From Mariaggregatimicrobium sp964498785 (GTDB taxonomy: Bacteria > Zhuqueibacterota > Zhuqueibacteria > Thermofontimicrobiales > Thiofontviventaceae), in NCBI GenBank assembly GCA_964498785.1, contig CAZCJL010000016.1, positions 1 through 64,000 on the forward strand: a stretch of 64,000 nucleotides of DNA, read 5' to 3'. The translations under genes were made by a program, and so were the position numbers. The notes beneath the pieces are model-generated. The model was not told where the DNA came from, did not search any database, and worked only from the letters and a program-made list of their open reading frames with translations. This document shows, piece by piece, positions 45,483 through 54,399 of the stretch. Numbering within the stretch: the stretch's first letter is position 1; each line of letters begins with the position of its first letter.

Positions 45483-46442
45483 TTATATTTTTTCTTGTAT
45501 TTCTTCGGTCAAATAAATGCTTTTACGTTTTCCGGTTTTCACAATTAAATCAGCCAAAAGTCCCCAAAAAAAGAATTGAAAACCTGTAGCGATGAACAGA
45601 AAAACAGATGTTAATAAAATATTAATATCGCCCAGCGGTTTATTAATCATAAATATCCGGTATAACATCCAAAAAATTGAAAACATACCAAAGCCAACAA
45701 AAATGCTGCCAACTTTTCCAAAATAGCGCAATGGATTTTTAAGATATTTCATCATCAAATTAAGGGCTGTTAAATCAACGATCACCCGGAATGTTCTGGT
45801 GATGTTATACTTTGACTCCCCATACTTGCGCGGATGATGTTTCACTGCCATCTCAGTAATTTTCGCGCCTTCAATTTTTGCCAGCGCCGGGATAAAACGG
45901 TGTAGTTCACCGTATAGGTTAATGCGTTTTATAATTTGTGAACGAAAAATTTTTAAAGAACATCCCGTATCATGTAATTTTACTCCGGTTACCGAGCAAA
46001 TAATTTTATTGGCAATTCTCGAGGGAACTTTCCGAATGATCAACTTATCTTTCCGATTTTTACGCCAACCGCTAACAACATCGTACCCTTTATTTAATTT
46101 TTCCAATAATACAGGAATATCTCCGGGATCGTTCTGTAAATCTCCGTCCATTGCAATAACAACATCTCCGCACGCAGCTTCAAAACCGGCAGCCATTGCC
46201 GCCGATTGACCAAAATTACCGCGAAATTTAATGACTTTTACATTGCTGTCATTTTGATGAATCTTTTCTAAAATCGGAAATGTTTGATCCTTGCTCCCAT
46301 CATCGACAAATATGATCTCGTATCCCTGATCGATGCTATCCATTGCGTCTTTTATTTTCTGATAAAGCAATCGAACATTCTCTTCTTCATTATAGAGAGG
46401 CACAGCAACGGATAATTCGATTTTACGCTTTGCTTCATTCAT
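45483..46442 (-). CDS. GT2 polyprenyl-phosphate glycosyltransferase (GtrB/ArnC-like) with two TM helices
   Basis: A 319-residue DPM-type enzyme with all landmarks: SVAVPLYNEEENVRLL, FVDDGSKDQTF, and FRGNFGQSAAMAAGFEAA. The catalytic MDGDLQNDPGDIP (D-x-D) and VSGWRKNRKD follow. Two membrane helices lie at about 235-260 and 270-300. It should charge undecaprenyl phosphate with a hexose or deoxyhexose for a periplasmic GT-C enzyme. Its start overlaps the stop of the upstream DUF457 gene by 4 bases (ATGA), implying coupling. Confidence 0.94.
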   Translation of the reverse strand: MNEAKRKIELSVAVPLYNEEENVRLLYQKIKDAMDSIDQGYEIIFVDDGSKDQTFPILEKIHQNDSNVKVIKFRGNFGQSAAMAAGFEAACGDVVIAMDGDLQNDPGDIPVLLEKLNKGYDVVSGWRKNRKDKLIIRKVPSRIANKIICSVTGVKLHDTGCSLKIFRSQIIKRINLYGELHRFIPALAKIEGAKITEMAVKHHPRKYGESKYNITRTFRVIVDLTALNLMMKYLKNPLRYFGKVGSIFVGFGMFSIFWMLYRIFMINKPLGDINILLTSVFLFIATGFQFFFWGLLADLIVKTGKRKSIYLTEEIQEKI

Positions 46443-47005
46443 ATAGAGATTATTTTCTTTAATTTAAATTTATTCTTTGTAAGTTTTATCAAACTGATTA
46501 TTGGTATTAAAATCGCGCATTCAATTACAATGGTTCTAAAATTGTGCCAATTAAACAAACTTTGTAAAAAAATGCTACTTTCTGATGCTTTGTGCACATC
46601 ACTGAAAATAGCGATGGGCGATAAAACATATATTTGAGATATTGGCCAAAAAAGCTGTTCTCCGAAAGGCGCTTTTGTATCAACCGCCAAATAATCAAGC
46701 ACTAAATGACTTGAATAACAAAAGAAAAACAGGCTAAAATAAGGCAGAAAATTTCTTCGCTTCTTTAAGAAAAACAGGATGCCAGCAAGCAATCCCAAAA
46801 TAACTGCAAACCCGATACTATGCGTAATTCCATGATGAAATTTATTCGGATCACCAACAAGCATTCCTGGAATGATATCCAGATCAGGTACATTTGCAAC
46901 AATCACAGCAAAAGTCAAATCCATCCATTTTAACTGATTTTTTTGATCATTTTGAACAGTAAATATTAAATATCCCGCTAACGAATGTCCGATTGGTGTT
47001 GGCAT
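46439..47005 (-). CDS. Membrane-bound metal-dependent hydrolase family protein (YdjM/DUF457)
   Basis: A 188-residue membrane protein of the DUF457/YdjM family. Conserved putative metal ligands are visible in TPIGHSLAGY, NVPDLDIIPG, NKFHHGITHS and SSHLVLDYLA, with four or five hydrophobic helices. ATG 47005 has AGGA 5 bases ahead and is preferred over 47035, which would overlap the upstream gene. Family members are induced in stress or hydrolyse phospholipid-like substrates; the reaction is unknown. Its tight fit (10 bases after one transferase, 4-base overlap with the next) ties it to the glycan pathway. Confidence 0.82.
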   Translation of the reverse strand: MPTPIGHSLAGYLIFTVQNDQKNQLKWMDLTFAVIVANVPDLDIIPGMLVGDPNKFHHGITHSIGFAVILGLLAGILFFLKKRRNFLPYFSLFFFCYSSHLVLDYLAVDTKAPFGEQLFWPISQIYVLSPIAIFSDVHKASESSIFLQSLFNWHNFRTIVIECAILIPIISLIKLTKNKFKLKKIISI

Positions 47006-47015
47006 AATTTTCCTG

Positions 47016-47972
47016 TTAACTATTTTGAACAGCAACGTCTTTCTTAAAATTTGACCCTAATATTTTTTCCACAGCTTTATCCCGTTCCAGAATTCCGTCG
47101 TACAGGCCTTTTGCTTTTCCCCAGGCCCCTTTTGCTCCCCGACCTCTGATGATGTCTCGAACCAGCGCGTACGGCAATCCGGCAAGTGCAAAGAACAAAT
47201 ACTTGATCCATCCGTGTGCCGGCGCATGCTTTTTCATAAATCGAACTGCATTGCGGGTTGCCAGGTATTTTTTTCGGAACGAAAATTGTTCAATAGTTGC
47301 ATGTGGTTTATGCCATACTTTGGCAAAGGGACTAAATAGTATTTTATATCCCGCCTTTGTGACACGCACGCTCAAATCTGTATCTTCAAACCAGTAACCG
47401 ATATATCCTGGATCAAATAATCCGACTTCTTTTAGAACTGATTTCCGGGCCAACAACGCACCTCCCCACAAATAATCAACAGGTTCAACTTTATTGAATT
47501 GTCCCACATCCTTCTGGGCATCGCCGCGTCCGCGAGATACATTTTCTGTATAATCAATTGTACCGCCAGCGGATAATATGATATTGGGTTTACTCATATC
47601 ATACATCATTGCTCCCACCATACCAACTTTATCATCGTTTTCTGCAACCTCCACCAGTTTTGACAACGAATCTTTCGCTCCAACAATATCATTATCAACC
47701 ATATAAATATATTTTACAGGAGATTGAATGGCCTTGCGCAAACCAATATTCTTTCCTCCAATTGCCCCATAATTTTTATCATTTTCCACAAGCTTCACAG
47801 TTGGGAACTTTTCTTTCACCGCTTGTTGTGACCCATCAGTGGATGCATTATCAACAACAATGATTTCATACAGGGGAAAATCCAAATCTAACACTGCCTG
47901 AATACTTTCCATTAAAACTTCTTTTCGGTTCCAATTTAACATGACAACTGAAACTTTTGGCTTGTTTTCCAT
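47016..47972 (-). CDS. GT2 glycosyltransferase (rhamnosyltransferase-like)
   Basis: A 318-residue GT-A enzyme of the WbbL/RfbF type. Marks are SVVMLNWNRKEVLMESI, VVDNASTDGS, the D-x-D in YMVDNDIVG, GGALLARKSVLKEVGLFD and YWFEDTDLSVRV (catalytic ED). Only the C-terminal region is partly hydrophobic. It is followed by an 83-base gap on its upstream side, where the deacetylase gene ends. GGAG lies just ahead of the ATG. Confidence 0.92.
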   Translation of the reverse strand: MENKPKVSVVMLNWNRKEVLMESIQAVLDLDFPLYEIIVVDNASTDGSQQAVKEKFPTVKLVENDKNYGAIGGKNIGLRKAIQSPVKYIYMVDNDIVGAKDSLSKLVEVAENDDKVGMVGAMMYDMSKPNIILSAGGTIDYTENVSRGRGDAQKDVGQFNKVEPVDYLWGGALLARKSVLKEVGLFDPGYIGYWFEDTDLSVRVTKAGYKILFSPFAKVWHKPHATIEQFSFRKKYLATRNAVRFMKKHAPAHGWIKYLFFALAGLPYALVRDIIRGRGAKGAWGKAKGLYDGILERDKAVEKILGSNFKKDVAVQNS

Positions 47973-48055
47973 GCTCCTACTCCATACTGTATTTATTCTT
48001 CTATTGAAGCATCATTTTAAGATTCTCATTCAACTATTTTAAATAACCGTTAAAA

Positions 48056-49159
48056 TTAATAATTCGCTCCGCTTTTGATACGCCTGAATATTTTATGTAA
48101 AAGAACAGACCAAAACGATTGGCGGCCATCCCCTGGTAAACATTTAATGAAATCACCGGTTACACGCTTAATGAGAATCAATTCTTCAACATTTTTGCCT
48201 TCAAGCGCATCAGCAGTTAAGCCCATGTAGGCAGTTTTATAGCCGCTTTTTATCAAAACTTTGGTAGTTACTACACCTGTCTGATTCCAGGGCCATGCAA
48301 AATGATATACCTTTTTATCTACTAATTTTTCTTCAATGACTAACTTGGAATAACGGAGCTCTTTCAAAATCGCTGTAATTTGTTTGTTCTTTGTTTCGTA
48401 TTTATCCTCTGCAGAACCGGTTTTCCGGAAGCTTTTAACAATCTCATCCAGTTCTGTTTTCCAATTTTTTCGTTCAAAAAATTGTTTGCTTCTATTTTTC
48501 GCGACGTACGCAGCGCAATAGTCTTGTAACTTTTTATCGGGAACATACTGTTTGTTATCAGAAAAACGAGAACAGTATTTGTATACAGGCGTTCCGAAAG
48601 GTGGTCGTTCTGTTTTCAGTTCTCCATTTTCCGTATCTGTCAGGGGAAAATTCCAGCGTTTCAGGTTTTCCATTTTGGGATTGTAATAATCGATAACATC
48701 ACTCGAGCAAAATACTCCCATGTGGTACATAGAATGCGATTGAAAATCGATAACCTTACTTTCATGCATTTTCTTAACCTGTTCCCATGTGACAATTCCT
48801 GATTTACCAATCCAGCCAGGAATCAAGAAAACAATGGCCTGAAAATTATACTTTTTTAACAACGGATATGCAATTTCATAGACATCGCTAAGACCGTCGT
48901 CAAATGTAATTACTACTGAACGTTCCGGCGCGGTCGAACGGTCTCTTAACGCTTGTTCATGCTGATCGCCTGTCAACGTTGTATAACCGTTCCTGAACAA
49001 ATGTTTCAGGCAATCCTCAAATTCCTTACGAGTGATATGATGATATACAAAAACCGGTATTGCCTTATCCAGCTTATTTTTTGTTACATAATCAGGATAG
49101 ACACGATTAAAGTATGCCTTAATAAATAACAATAATTCATTTTTTATTGTGTTAATCAT
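48056..49159 (-). CDS. Polysaccharide deacetylase (NodB/CE4) with a large insert
   Basis: A 367-residue CE4-type deacetylase. The T-F-D-D-G motif is at residues 85-89, the metal histidines are in H-S-M-Y-H at 142-146, and the closing HFAWPWN is at 286-292. Between the second motif and the last strand lie about 110 residues (about 150-255) not expected in the simple NodB fold. The N terminus has no clear signal peptide, so it may act in the cytoplasm on a nucleotide sugar or lipid-linked sugar. Its ATG overlaps the stop of the Cys-less asparagine-synthetase-like gene by 4 bases. Confidence 0.88.
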   Translation of the reverse strand: MINTIKNELLLFIKAYFNRVYPDYVTKNKLDKAIPVFVYHHITRKEFEDCLKHLFRNGYTTLTGDQHEQALRDRSTAPERSVVITFDDGLSDVYEIAYPLLKKYNFQAIVFLIPGWIGKSGIVTWEQVKKMHESKVIDFQSHSMYHMGVFCSSDVIDYYNPKMENLKRWNFPLTDTENGELKTERPPFGTPVYKYCSRFSDNKQYVPDKKLQDYCAAYVAKNRSKQFFERKNWKTELDEIVKSFRKTGSAEDKYETKNKQITAILKELRYSKLVIEEKLVDKKVYHFAWPWNQTGVVTTKVLIKSGYKTAYMGLTADALEGKNVEELILIKRVTGDFIKCLPGDGRQSFWSVLLHKIFRRIKSGANY

Positions 49160-51021
49160 AAATTTTCTCTAAACCATAATTCCAGTACAACTAAAGCCCA
49201 AAGGCGATGAGAATTATTGATTTTTTTTGCCATGTGATCATCAAGCATTTTTGAAACATACTTATAGTTGAAAAAACCGCGATTTTTTATTACTGATTCT
49301 GATAACCAATCATTAATAAATTCATTGACTTTTGCATCGTCTCTGATCCAATTTTTTAAGGGTATACTATGACCAAGTTTGTCTTTCCGATAAACAATAT
49401 TGTGCGGCAACACATTTTCCATTGTCTTTTTGAAAATGTATTTTGTATCTGACTGTCCTTTAATTTTTAATTTTGAAGGGACTTTTGCTGCATATTCCAC
49501 AAGTTTATGATCCAACATCGGGAATCTCGGATCGATACCAAAGTGGCGCATTAATCCCACTCGACGCAGATAGAAACCAACAACTGTGTTATAATCGCTA
49601 TACAATGAGCGGCTAAGGAGATCCTTTCCGTCCGTTTCTTTGTTAAATCTCAATATAACCTGATACGGATCATAAGAGTTCATTTGACTAATCAAGTCTT
49701 TATCGATTAACGCGTTGATTTCTTTTGGCTGATAATAAATTCTCCATCGATGTGATAACAATTCTTTTGGAAATTGAAAGCTTTCAGAAAAACGCTTCGC
49801 TTTGACCACCAAATTTTTCTTTTTATCCGAATCCGGCAGCATGCTTCCCAATGTTAAAAACGGTTTTGTGACAAACGAAGGTATTGCATCAAAATATTTT
49901 GCAGCCTTATCCGCCATATAAACCGGATGCCCTCCGTAAAGCTCATCACCGCCATCTCCGGTAATCACACAATTCACTTCGTTTTCAGCGACTTTTCCCA
50001 GAATGTAAGTTGCAATATTAATCCCAACATCACAAAACGGCTCATTCATAAATTTTACCAATTTAGCAATTGAATCCACATCATCTGCTGAATATTCGGT
50101 TAATTTGTGCCTGGTTTTGTAATGATCCGCCACAATCTGAGCGTAATGTGACTCGTCAAATGTTTCTCCGCGACATCGGAAAGAAAATGTCTTCAACTCC
50201 TTTTCAATAATGGATGATGTAAGAGCAACCATCGTACTGGAATCCATGCCTCCGCTCAGAAAAATACCAAGATCCAACGTACTATCAACACGCATCCGCA
50301 CCGCTTCTGTCATTAACCAGAGCAATTCTTCGGCTATATCTTTTTCCTTTTGCGAGCTAACCTCTGCAAACGAAAGTTTCCAATACGGTTCAATGTTGGT
50401 AATTCTTTCGTTATAAACTAGTAAATGCGCCGGACGCAGTTTATTCACATTTTTATAAAAAGTATATAACGCAGGATTATAATTAAATAACAAAAACTGA
50501 GAAAGCGCATGAAAATTCACTTCTTTTTTTGCTTCAGGACTATTCACAATTGCCTGCAGCGTTGAACTAAAAATTAACTTATTATTATCGAACAGATAAT
50601 AAAGCGGCTCAATGCCAAACCGGTCACGGCCAAGAATTACTTTATTCTTATTATTATCAATAATAGCAAATGCAAATTTACCATTTACATCCTTAACAAA
50701 ATCTTTACCTTTTTTTTCATAGAGTTTTAAGGCAATTTGAGACTGGTTTTTTTGACATGCGGCCAGAGTTTCAGAATCCAGCAATTCAGATGCATTATAA
50801 AACTCCCCCTGGACTACAACAACCACAGAATCATCTTCATTTGAAGCAGGCGCACCCTTTTCTGATGGCACATGTGGCAACGGAATACTGCCGACAGCGA
50901 AATTCTTTCGCTGGTTAATTTTCATTTCTCCAACAACTCCGTCGCCAAAATATCCCATTTTTTTGAAAGATTCTTTTGGTACGCTTATTTTTTGATCTTT
51001 ATTTATAATTCCCCAAATCAT
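49156..51021 (-). CDS. Asparagine-synthetase-like protein lacking the N-terminal cysteine
   Basis: A 621-residue protein with an Ntn-type N-terminal domain (about 1-190) and a PP-loop synthetase domain. The ATP loop LSGGMDSSTMVAL and ITGDGGDELYGGH are intact. The N terminus reads M-I-W-G-I-I instead of M-C-G-I-x-G, so the glutaminase nucleophile is missing. The usual NGEIYN is QGEFYN and the TDTE motif is absent. The start is firm (GGGAG 5 bases ahead). It could use free ammonia or another amine to form an amide on a sugar acid, as AsnB-like WbpS-type proteins do. A second homologue with an intact Cys is at 57252-59138. Confidence 0.9.
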   Translation of the reverse strand: MIWGIINKDQKISVPKESFKKMGYFGDGVVGEMKINQRKNFAVGSIPLPHVPSEKGAPASNEDDSVVVVVQGEFYNASELLDSETLAACQKNQSQIALKLYEKKGKDFVKDVNGKFAFAIIDNNKNKVILGRDRFGIEPLYYLFDNNKLIFSSTLQAIVNSPEAKKEVNFHALSQFLLFNYNPALYTFYKNVNKLRPAHLLVYNERITNIEPYWKLSFAEVSSQKEKDIAEELLWLMTEAVRMRVDSTLDLGIFLSGGMDSSTMVALTSSIIEKELKTFSFRCRGETFDESHYAQIVADHYKTRHKLTEYSADDVDSIAKLVKFMNEPFCDVGINIATYILGKVAENEVNCVITGDGGDELYGGHPVYMADKAAKYFDAIPSFVTKPFLTLGSMLPDSDKKKNLVVKAKRFSESFQFPKELLSHRWRIYYQPKEINALIDKDLISQMNSYDPYQVILRFNKETDGKDLLSRSLYSDYNTVVGFYLRRVGLMRHFGIDPRFPMLDHKLVEYAAKVPSKLKIKGQSDTKYIFKKTMENVLPHNIVYRKDKLGHSIPLKNWIRDDAKVNEFINDWLSESVIKNRGFFNYKYVSKMLDDHMAKKINNSHRLWALVVLELWFRENL

Positions 51022-51042
51022 ATATGCTCCCTATATTTTGGT

Positions 51043-52509
51043 TTAGCGATCCACTGATTGTTCAGCACTACTAGATTTTCTATACATAATTTTTAAATTA
51101 GTTATAAAAGTATCAATTTCATCCCGGTCAAAAGATTTAAGTAATAATATTGCCACAATGTAAAGAATCCCAGTGAACGCAATTAGCGGAATAACCGGAA
51201 TGAAATCAAGCCATCTAAAACCTGCGAAAATAAAGCCTGCTGCTAAAACGGGTTTAAAAATTATTTTAAAGACAGGCAATTTCACATGATATCTGTATAA
51301 ATAAAATGACGCCGCCATAAACAACAAAAACTCTGACAAAACTGTCGCTACTGCAGATCCATTGAAACCATAAAACGGAATAACAATGAAATTAAGCACT
51401 ATTTTAAAAATCAAACCGATCGCGCCAAAAACCATAATCACCCGCTGGCGGTTCATGGATATCAATGTTGCATTTAACATCCAATTCGGGTATTGAAATA
51501 ATAAACCGAAAAATAAAATTTGCAGCGTCACTATTGCTGGTCTAAATTCTTCCTTAAAAAAAAAGTCAATTAAAAACTCTGAAAAAAGCACTCCATACAC
51601 GACTGCCGGTAAACCAACAATTACAACATATTTAACAGATTTAATCGCTAACCGCCGGTGGTAACCAATGTCCACAGTAAAAAGCTCTGATAATCGGGGC
51701 AAAAAAACTAACCAAAAAACCGTTGGTAAAATGGCGACGCCTTCATAAATCTTAAAAGCTGCATTATATAAGCCGACTTCCTCGTAATTCCGCATCAACG
51801 AAAGCATTACAGTGTCTATGTATGAAAAAACTGTCAAAATAACGAAAAACAGTCCGAGAGGAAACGCTTCTATTTGCAAATTTTTCATTAAGTTCAGATT
51901 GAATTTCAATCGTATTGGTGAAATTTTCCAGCGTATCGTAATCATCGTCAACAAGAAATTAACAGCACGCACAGTGGCGAAACATATTGTAAATGGCATC
52001 AATGCTTCCCATCGAAAAAGGGCTGCCATGCCAAATCCCAGCAAACTCATTCGTTCGATTAAAACGAGTAACGTGTCCCATCCAAATTCGTCGTGCGCCT
52101 GAAAAAAGATTCTGAATGTATAGATCATATTTTTCAGAAATGCGGAAATTGTCAAAATGTAGATAATCGTTCTTATTTGCCCTTTGTACCCCAAAATATG
52201 AACAACGATCAACATCGCAATATAAATGCCAGTACATAGTAAGGTTTTCCAGACAAGTAAATTGCCCAGATAATTTTCCGTTAAATTTTTGGATCTGGAA
52301 ACATTACGGATACTAATATCGCGCAATCCAAAATCCGTAAACATTTCGAATATAGTAGCAATGGAAAGCGCGGTCGTAAAAATACCGTATTGTTCGCTCC
52401 CCAAAACTCTGGCTAAAAATGATAGGAGGATAAAAAGAAAGAATGTTGATAGTGTTGATATACTCGAAAATATCAAATTCTTAACAATGTTATATTCTTT
52501 ATTTTTCAC
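51043..52509 (-). CDS. Polysaccharide flippase (Wzx-like, MOP superfamily)
   Basis: A 488-residue protein with 12-14 predicted helices. The N-terminal half has LSFLARVLGSEQYGIFTTAL, the usual first-helix motif of repeat-unit flippases. The start codon is GTG at 52509 with no clear ribosome site, 12 bases after the upstream stop, so translational coupling is likely. It is the second flippase of the cluster; two may mean two glycans or two acceptor lipids. Confidence 0.9.
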   Translation of the reverse strand: MKNKEYNIVKNLIFSSISTLSTFFLFILLSFLARVLGSEQYGIFTTALSIATIFEMFTDFGLRDISIRNVSRSKNLTENYLGNLLVWKTLLCTGIYIAMLIVVHILGYKGQIRTIIYILTISAFLKNMIYTFRIFFQAHDEFGWDTLLVLIERMSLLGFGMAALFRWEALMPFTICFATVRAVNFLLTMITIRWKISPIRLKFNLNLMKNLQIEAFPLGLFFVILTVFSYIDTVMLSLMRNYEEVGLYNAAFKIYEGVAILPTVFWLVFLPRLSELFTVDIGYHRRLAIKSVKYVVIVGLPAVVYGVLFSEFLIDFFFKEEFRPAIVTLQILFFGLLFQYPNWMLNATLISMNRQRVIMVFGAIGLIFKIVLNFIVIPFYGFNGSAVATVLSEFLLFMAASFYLYRYHVKLPVFKIIFKPVLAAGFIFAGFRWLDFIPVIPLIAFTGILYIVAILLLKSFDRDEIDTFITNLKIMYRKSSSAEQSVDR

Positions 52510-52521
52510 GATGCAAACAAT

Positions 52522-53646
52522 TTATATAGTTTGTTCAATTCTATCGGCTAATTTATTTAAAGCGCCAGCCCACGTAAATTCTTGTTTCAGCAGTTCAAAA
52601 TCCACAGGATCAACAGCTTTTCCGTTGTTGAGCAATTCGACAATTTTATCTGCAAATTTCTCGATATCAACAATATGCAATGTTTTATACTTTTTAGGAA
52701 CGCCTCTTGCGGCCGTCTCGGTAGCGACGATTTGTTTGCCGCATCCTAAAGATTCAATAATTTTTGTGGGCATTCCCCAACCAGCCAAAATCGGAGAAAT
52801 CATCACATCACAATTACACAGATAATCTTCCAGGCGTTCGACAAATCCCAAAAATTCCATTTTCGGATGGTTAACGTCCTGCGGTGGATTTGCCCCGATA
52901 AATTGAAATTTTACATTTGGGTACTTTTCCACAACTTTATCTACCACCTTTTCACGTGCCGCGTACACGGCTTCTCTGTTAGTGGATATATTATAATTTC
53001 CGAAAAATAAAACAATTTTCGGATCATTATTCGGCGGATCATAAAACGGATGGAATATCTCTTCATTAAAACATTGCGGCACGACATGCATTTCGTCGCG
53101 ACGTCTCCATCTGGCATAATAATCAGCTTCTGATTCGGAAATCGGAACGAGCAGATCAGATTTTTTTACACCTTGTTTTTCGACATAATAAACCCATGGC
53201 ACGAGAGGGTATCGCCTTTTATCTGTTTTCGCCTTTCCCAGATATTGTTTAAATTCAAGATTATGAGAACAGTAGATAAACGGAATACCATATTTTTTCT
53301 TTAACTTCAATCCATAAATAGCACTGAGTCCATAATCGGTCAAAATGACGTCATACTTTCTCTGTGAAATCAGATGTTCTGCTTCTAACAACATTTGATT
53401 ACTGTAAATAAAATAACTTTTCATGGTAAAAGGAATTTTAATTTTCTTTCCAACGCCTTTCACCCGCCATTCAAATTTGTCCTCAAGTTCATGATCACCC
53501 GGATGCCCCGACCCTTCGAGATAAATCAAATCAAGATCAAATCGTTTTGCTAAATTTGTAACAAATTCGCCACCACGAACACCGGCGCCAGTATAAGGGA
53601 CATGGGGATCATAGACGCTGATGTAAAGCATTTTTTTCTTCATCAT
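52522..53646 (-). CDS. Glycosyltransferase family 4 (GT4_sqdX-like)
   Basis: A 374-residue GT-B protein. It starts MLYISVYDPHVPYTGAGVRG, and the donor half has KIVLFFGNYNISTNREAVYAA, a CDVMISPI segment and MPTKIIESLGCGKQIVATE. The reading frame starts with two consecutive ATGs that overlap the stop of the upstream acyltransferase gene (ATGA). Confidence 0.9.
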   Translation of the reverse strand: MMKKKMLYISVYDPHVPYTGAGVRGGEFVTNLAKRFDLDLIYLEGSGHPGDHELEDKFEWRVKGVGKKIKIPFTMKSYFIYSNQMLLEAEHLISQRKYDVILTDYGLSAIYGLKLKKKYGIPFIYCSHNLEFKQYLGKAKTDKRRYPLVPWVYYVEKQGVKKSDLLVPISESEADYYARWRRRDEMHVVPQCFNEEIFHPFYDPPNNDPKIVLFFGNYNISTNREAVYAAREKVVDKVVEKYPNVKFQFIGANPPQDVNHPKMEFLGFVERLEDYLCNCDVMISPILAGWGMPTKIIESLGCGKQIVATETAARGVPKKYKTLHIVDIEKFADKIVELLNNGKAVDPVDFELLKQEFTWAGALNKLADRIEQTI

Positions 53647-54389
53647 ATAGTCTCTTCTTTTCGGTTACGGATTACTTTCGCCGGAATTCCAACAGCTATT
53701 GAATAATCGGGTATATTGTCCTTGACTACTGCACTGGTGCCAATAATACAATCCCGCCCGATAGTGACTCCATCCAAAACCTGCACGTTTGAACCAAGCC
53801 AGATATTCTCTTTGAGCGTAATCCCGTCAGATTTTCTTTCTTGTTCAAGCGGAGAAACATCAATTCGACCAAACGTATGCGTTCCGCCAATCATATAACA
53901 ATAAGCAGCAATGAGTGCATTTTTCCCCAATTCCACTTTGCTTGCAGAAAATATTTGACAATTAAAACCCATATTCACATTATCATCAAAAATAATATTT
54001 CCATTTTTACAATTTAAAATCGTATTTCGACCAATGAATACGCCATCGCCTAATGTAATACCCTCATTATCCTGACCTTTTGCATCGAGAACAACATTAT
54101 CATCAATAACAACATTATCGCCAATTTTAATTTTATGCGGGTGCCGCAAAATCACATTTTGTCCAAAGGTCACATTACGACCAACTTTCCCCAATAACAG
54201 GGGATAAAGCTTCATTCTCAGAACAAGCCCCAGCGCTCCGGGCACCCAACTCGTCAGGGTAATTATCATCTCATATTTAATCAAACTGCACAGCCCCTTT
54301 TTGCCAATAATGAGCTCCTGGTACTTTTGCAGCGCTGATTTTTTGGAATCATGTAATTCCTTTTGTATTTCTACAGTTTCTTGTTTCAT
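53643..54389 (-). CDS. Hexapeptide-repeat O-acetyltransferase
   Basis: A 248-residue left-handed beta-helix protein. After about 50 residues with a hydrophobic region come repeats such as VTFGQNVILRHPHKI, KIGDNVVIDDNVVLD, VFIGRNTILNC and TIGRDCIIGTSAVVKD. A catalytic-type His lies in IGGTHTFG. It resembles WcaF/WbbJ-type sugar acetyltransferases; the acetyl acceptor is unknown. It is the third hexapeptide acyltransferase in the cluster, 10 bases from the upstream epimerase. Confidence 0.9.
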   Translation of the reverse strand: MKQETVEIQKELHDSKKSALQKYQELIIGKKGLCSLIKYEMIITLTSWVPGALGLVLRMKLYPLLLGKVGRNVTFGQNVILRHPHKIKIGDNVVIDDNVVLDAKGQDNEGITLGDGVFIGRNTILNCKNGNIIFDDNVNMGFNCQIFSASKVELGKNALIAAYCYMIGGTHTFGRIDVSPLEQERKSDGITLKENIWLGSNVQVLDGVTIGRDCIIGTSAVVKDNIPDYSIAVGIPAKVIRNRKEETI

Positions 54390-54399
54390 TTTGACTTCC

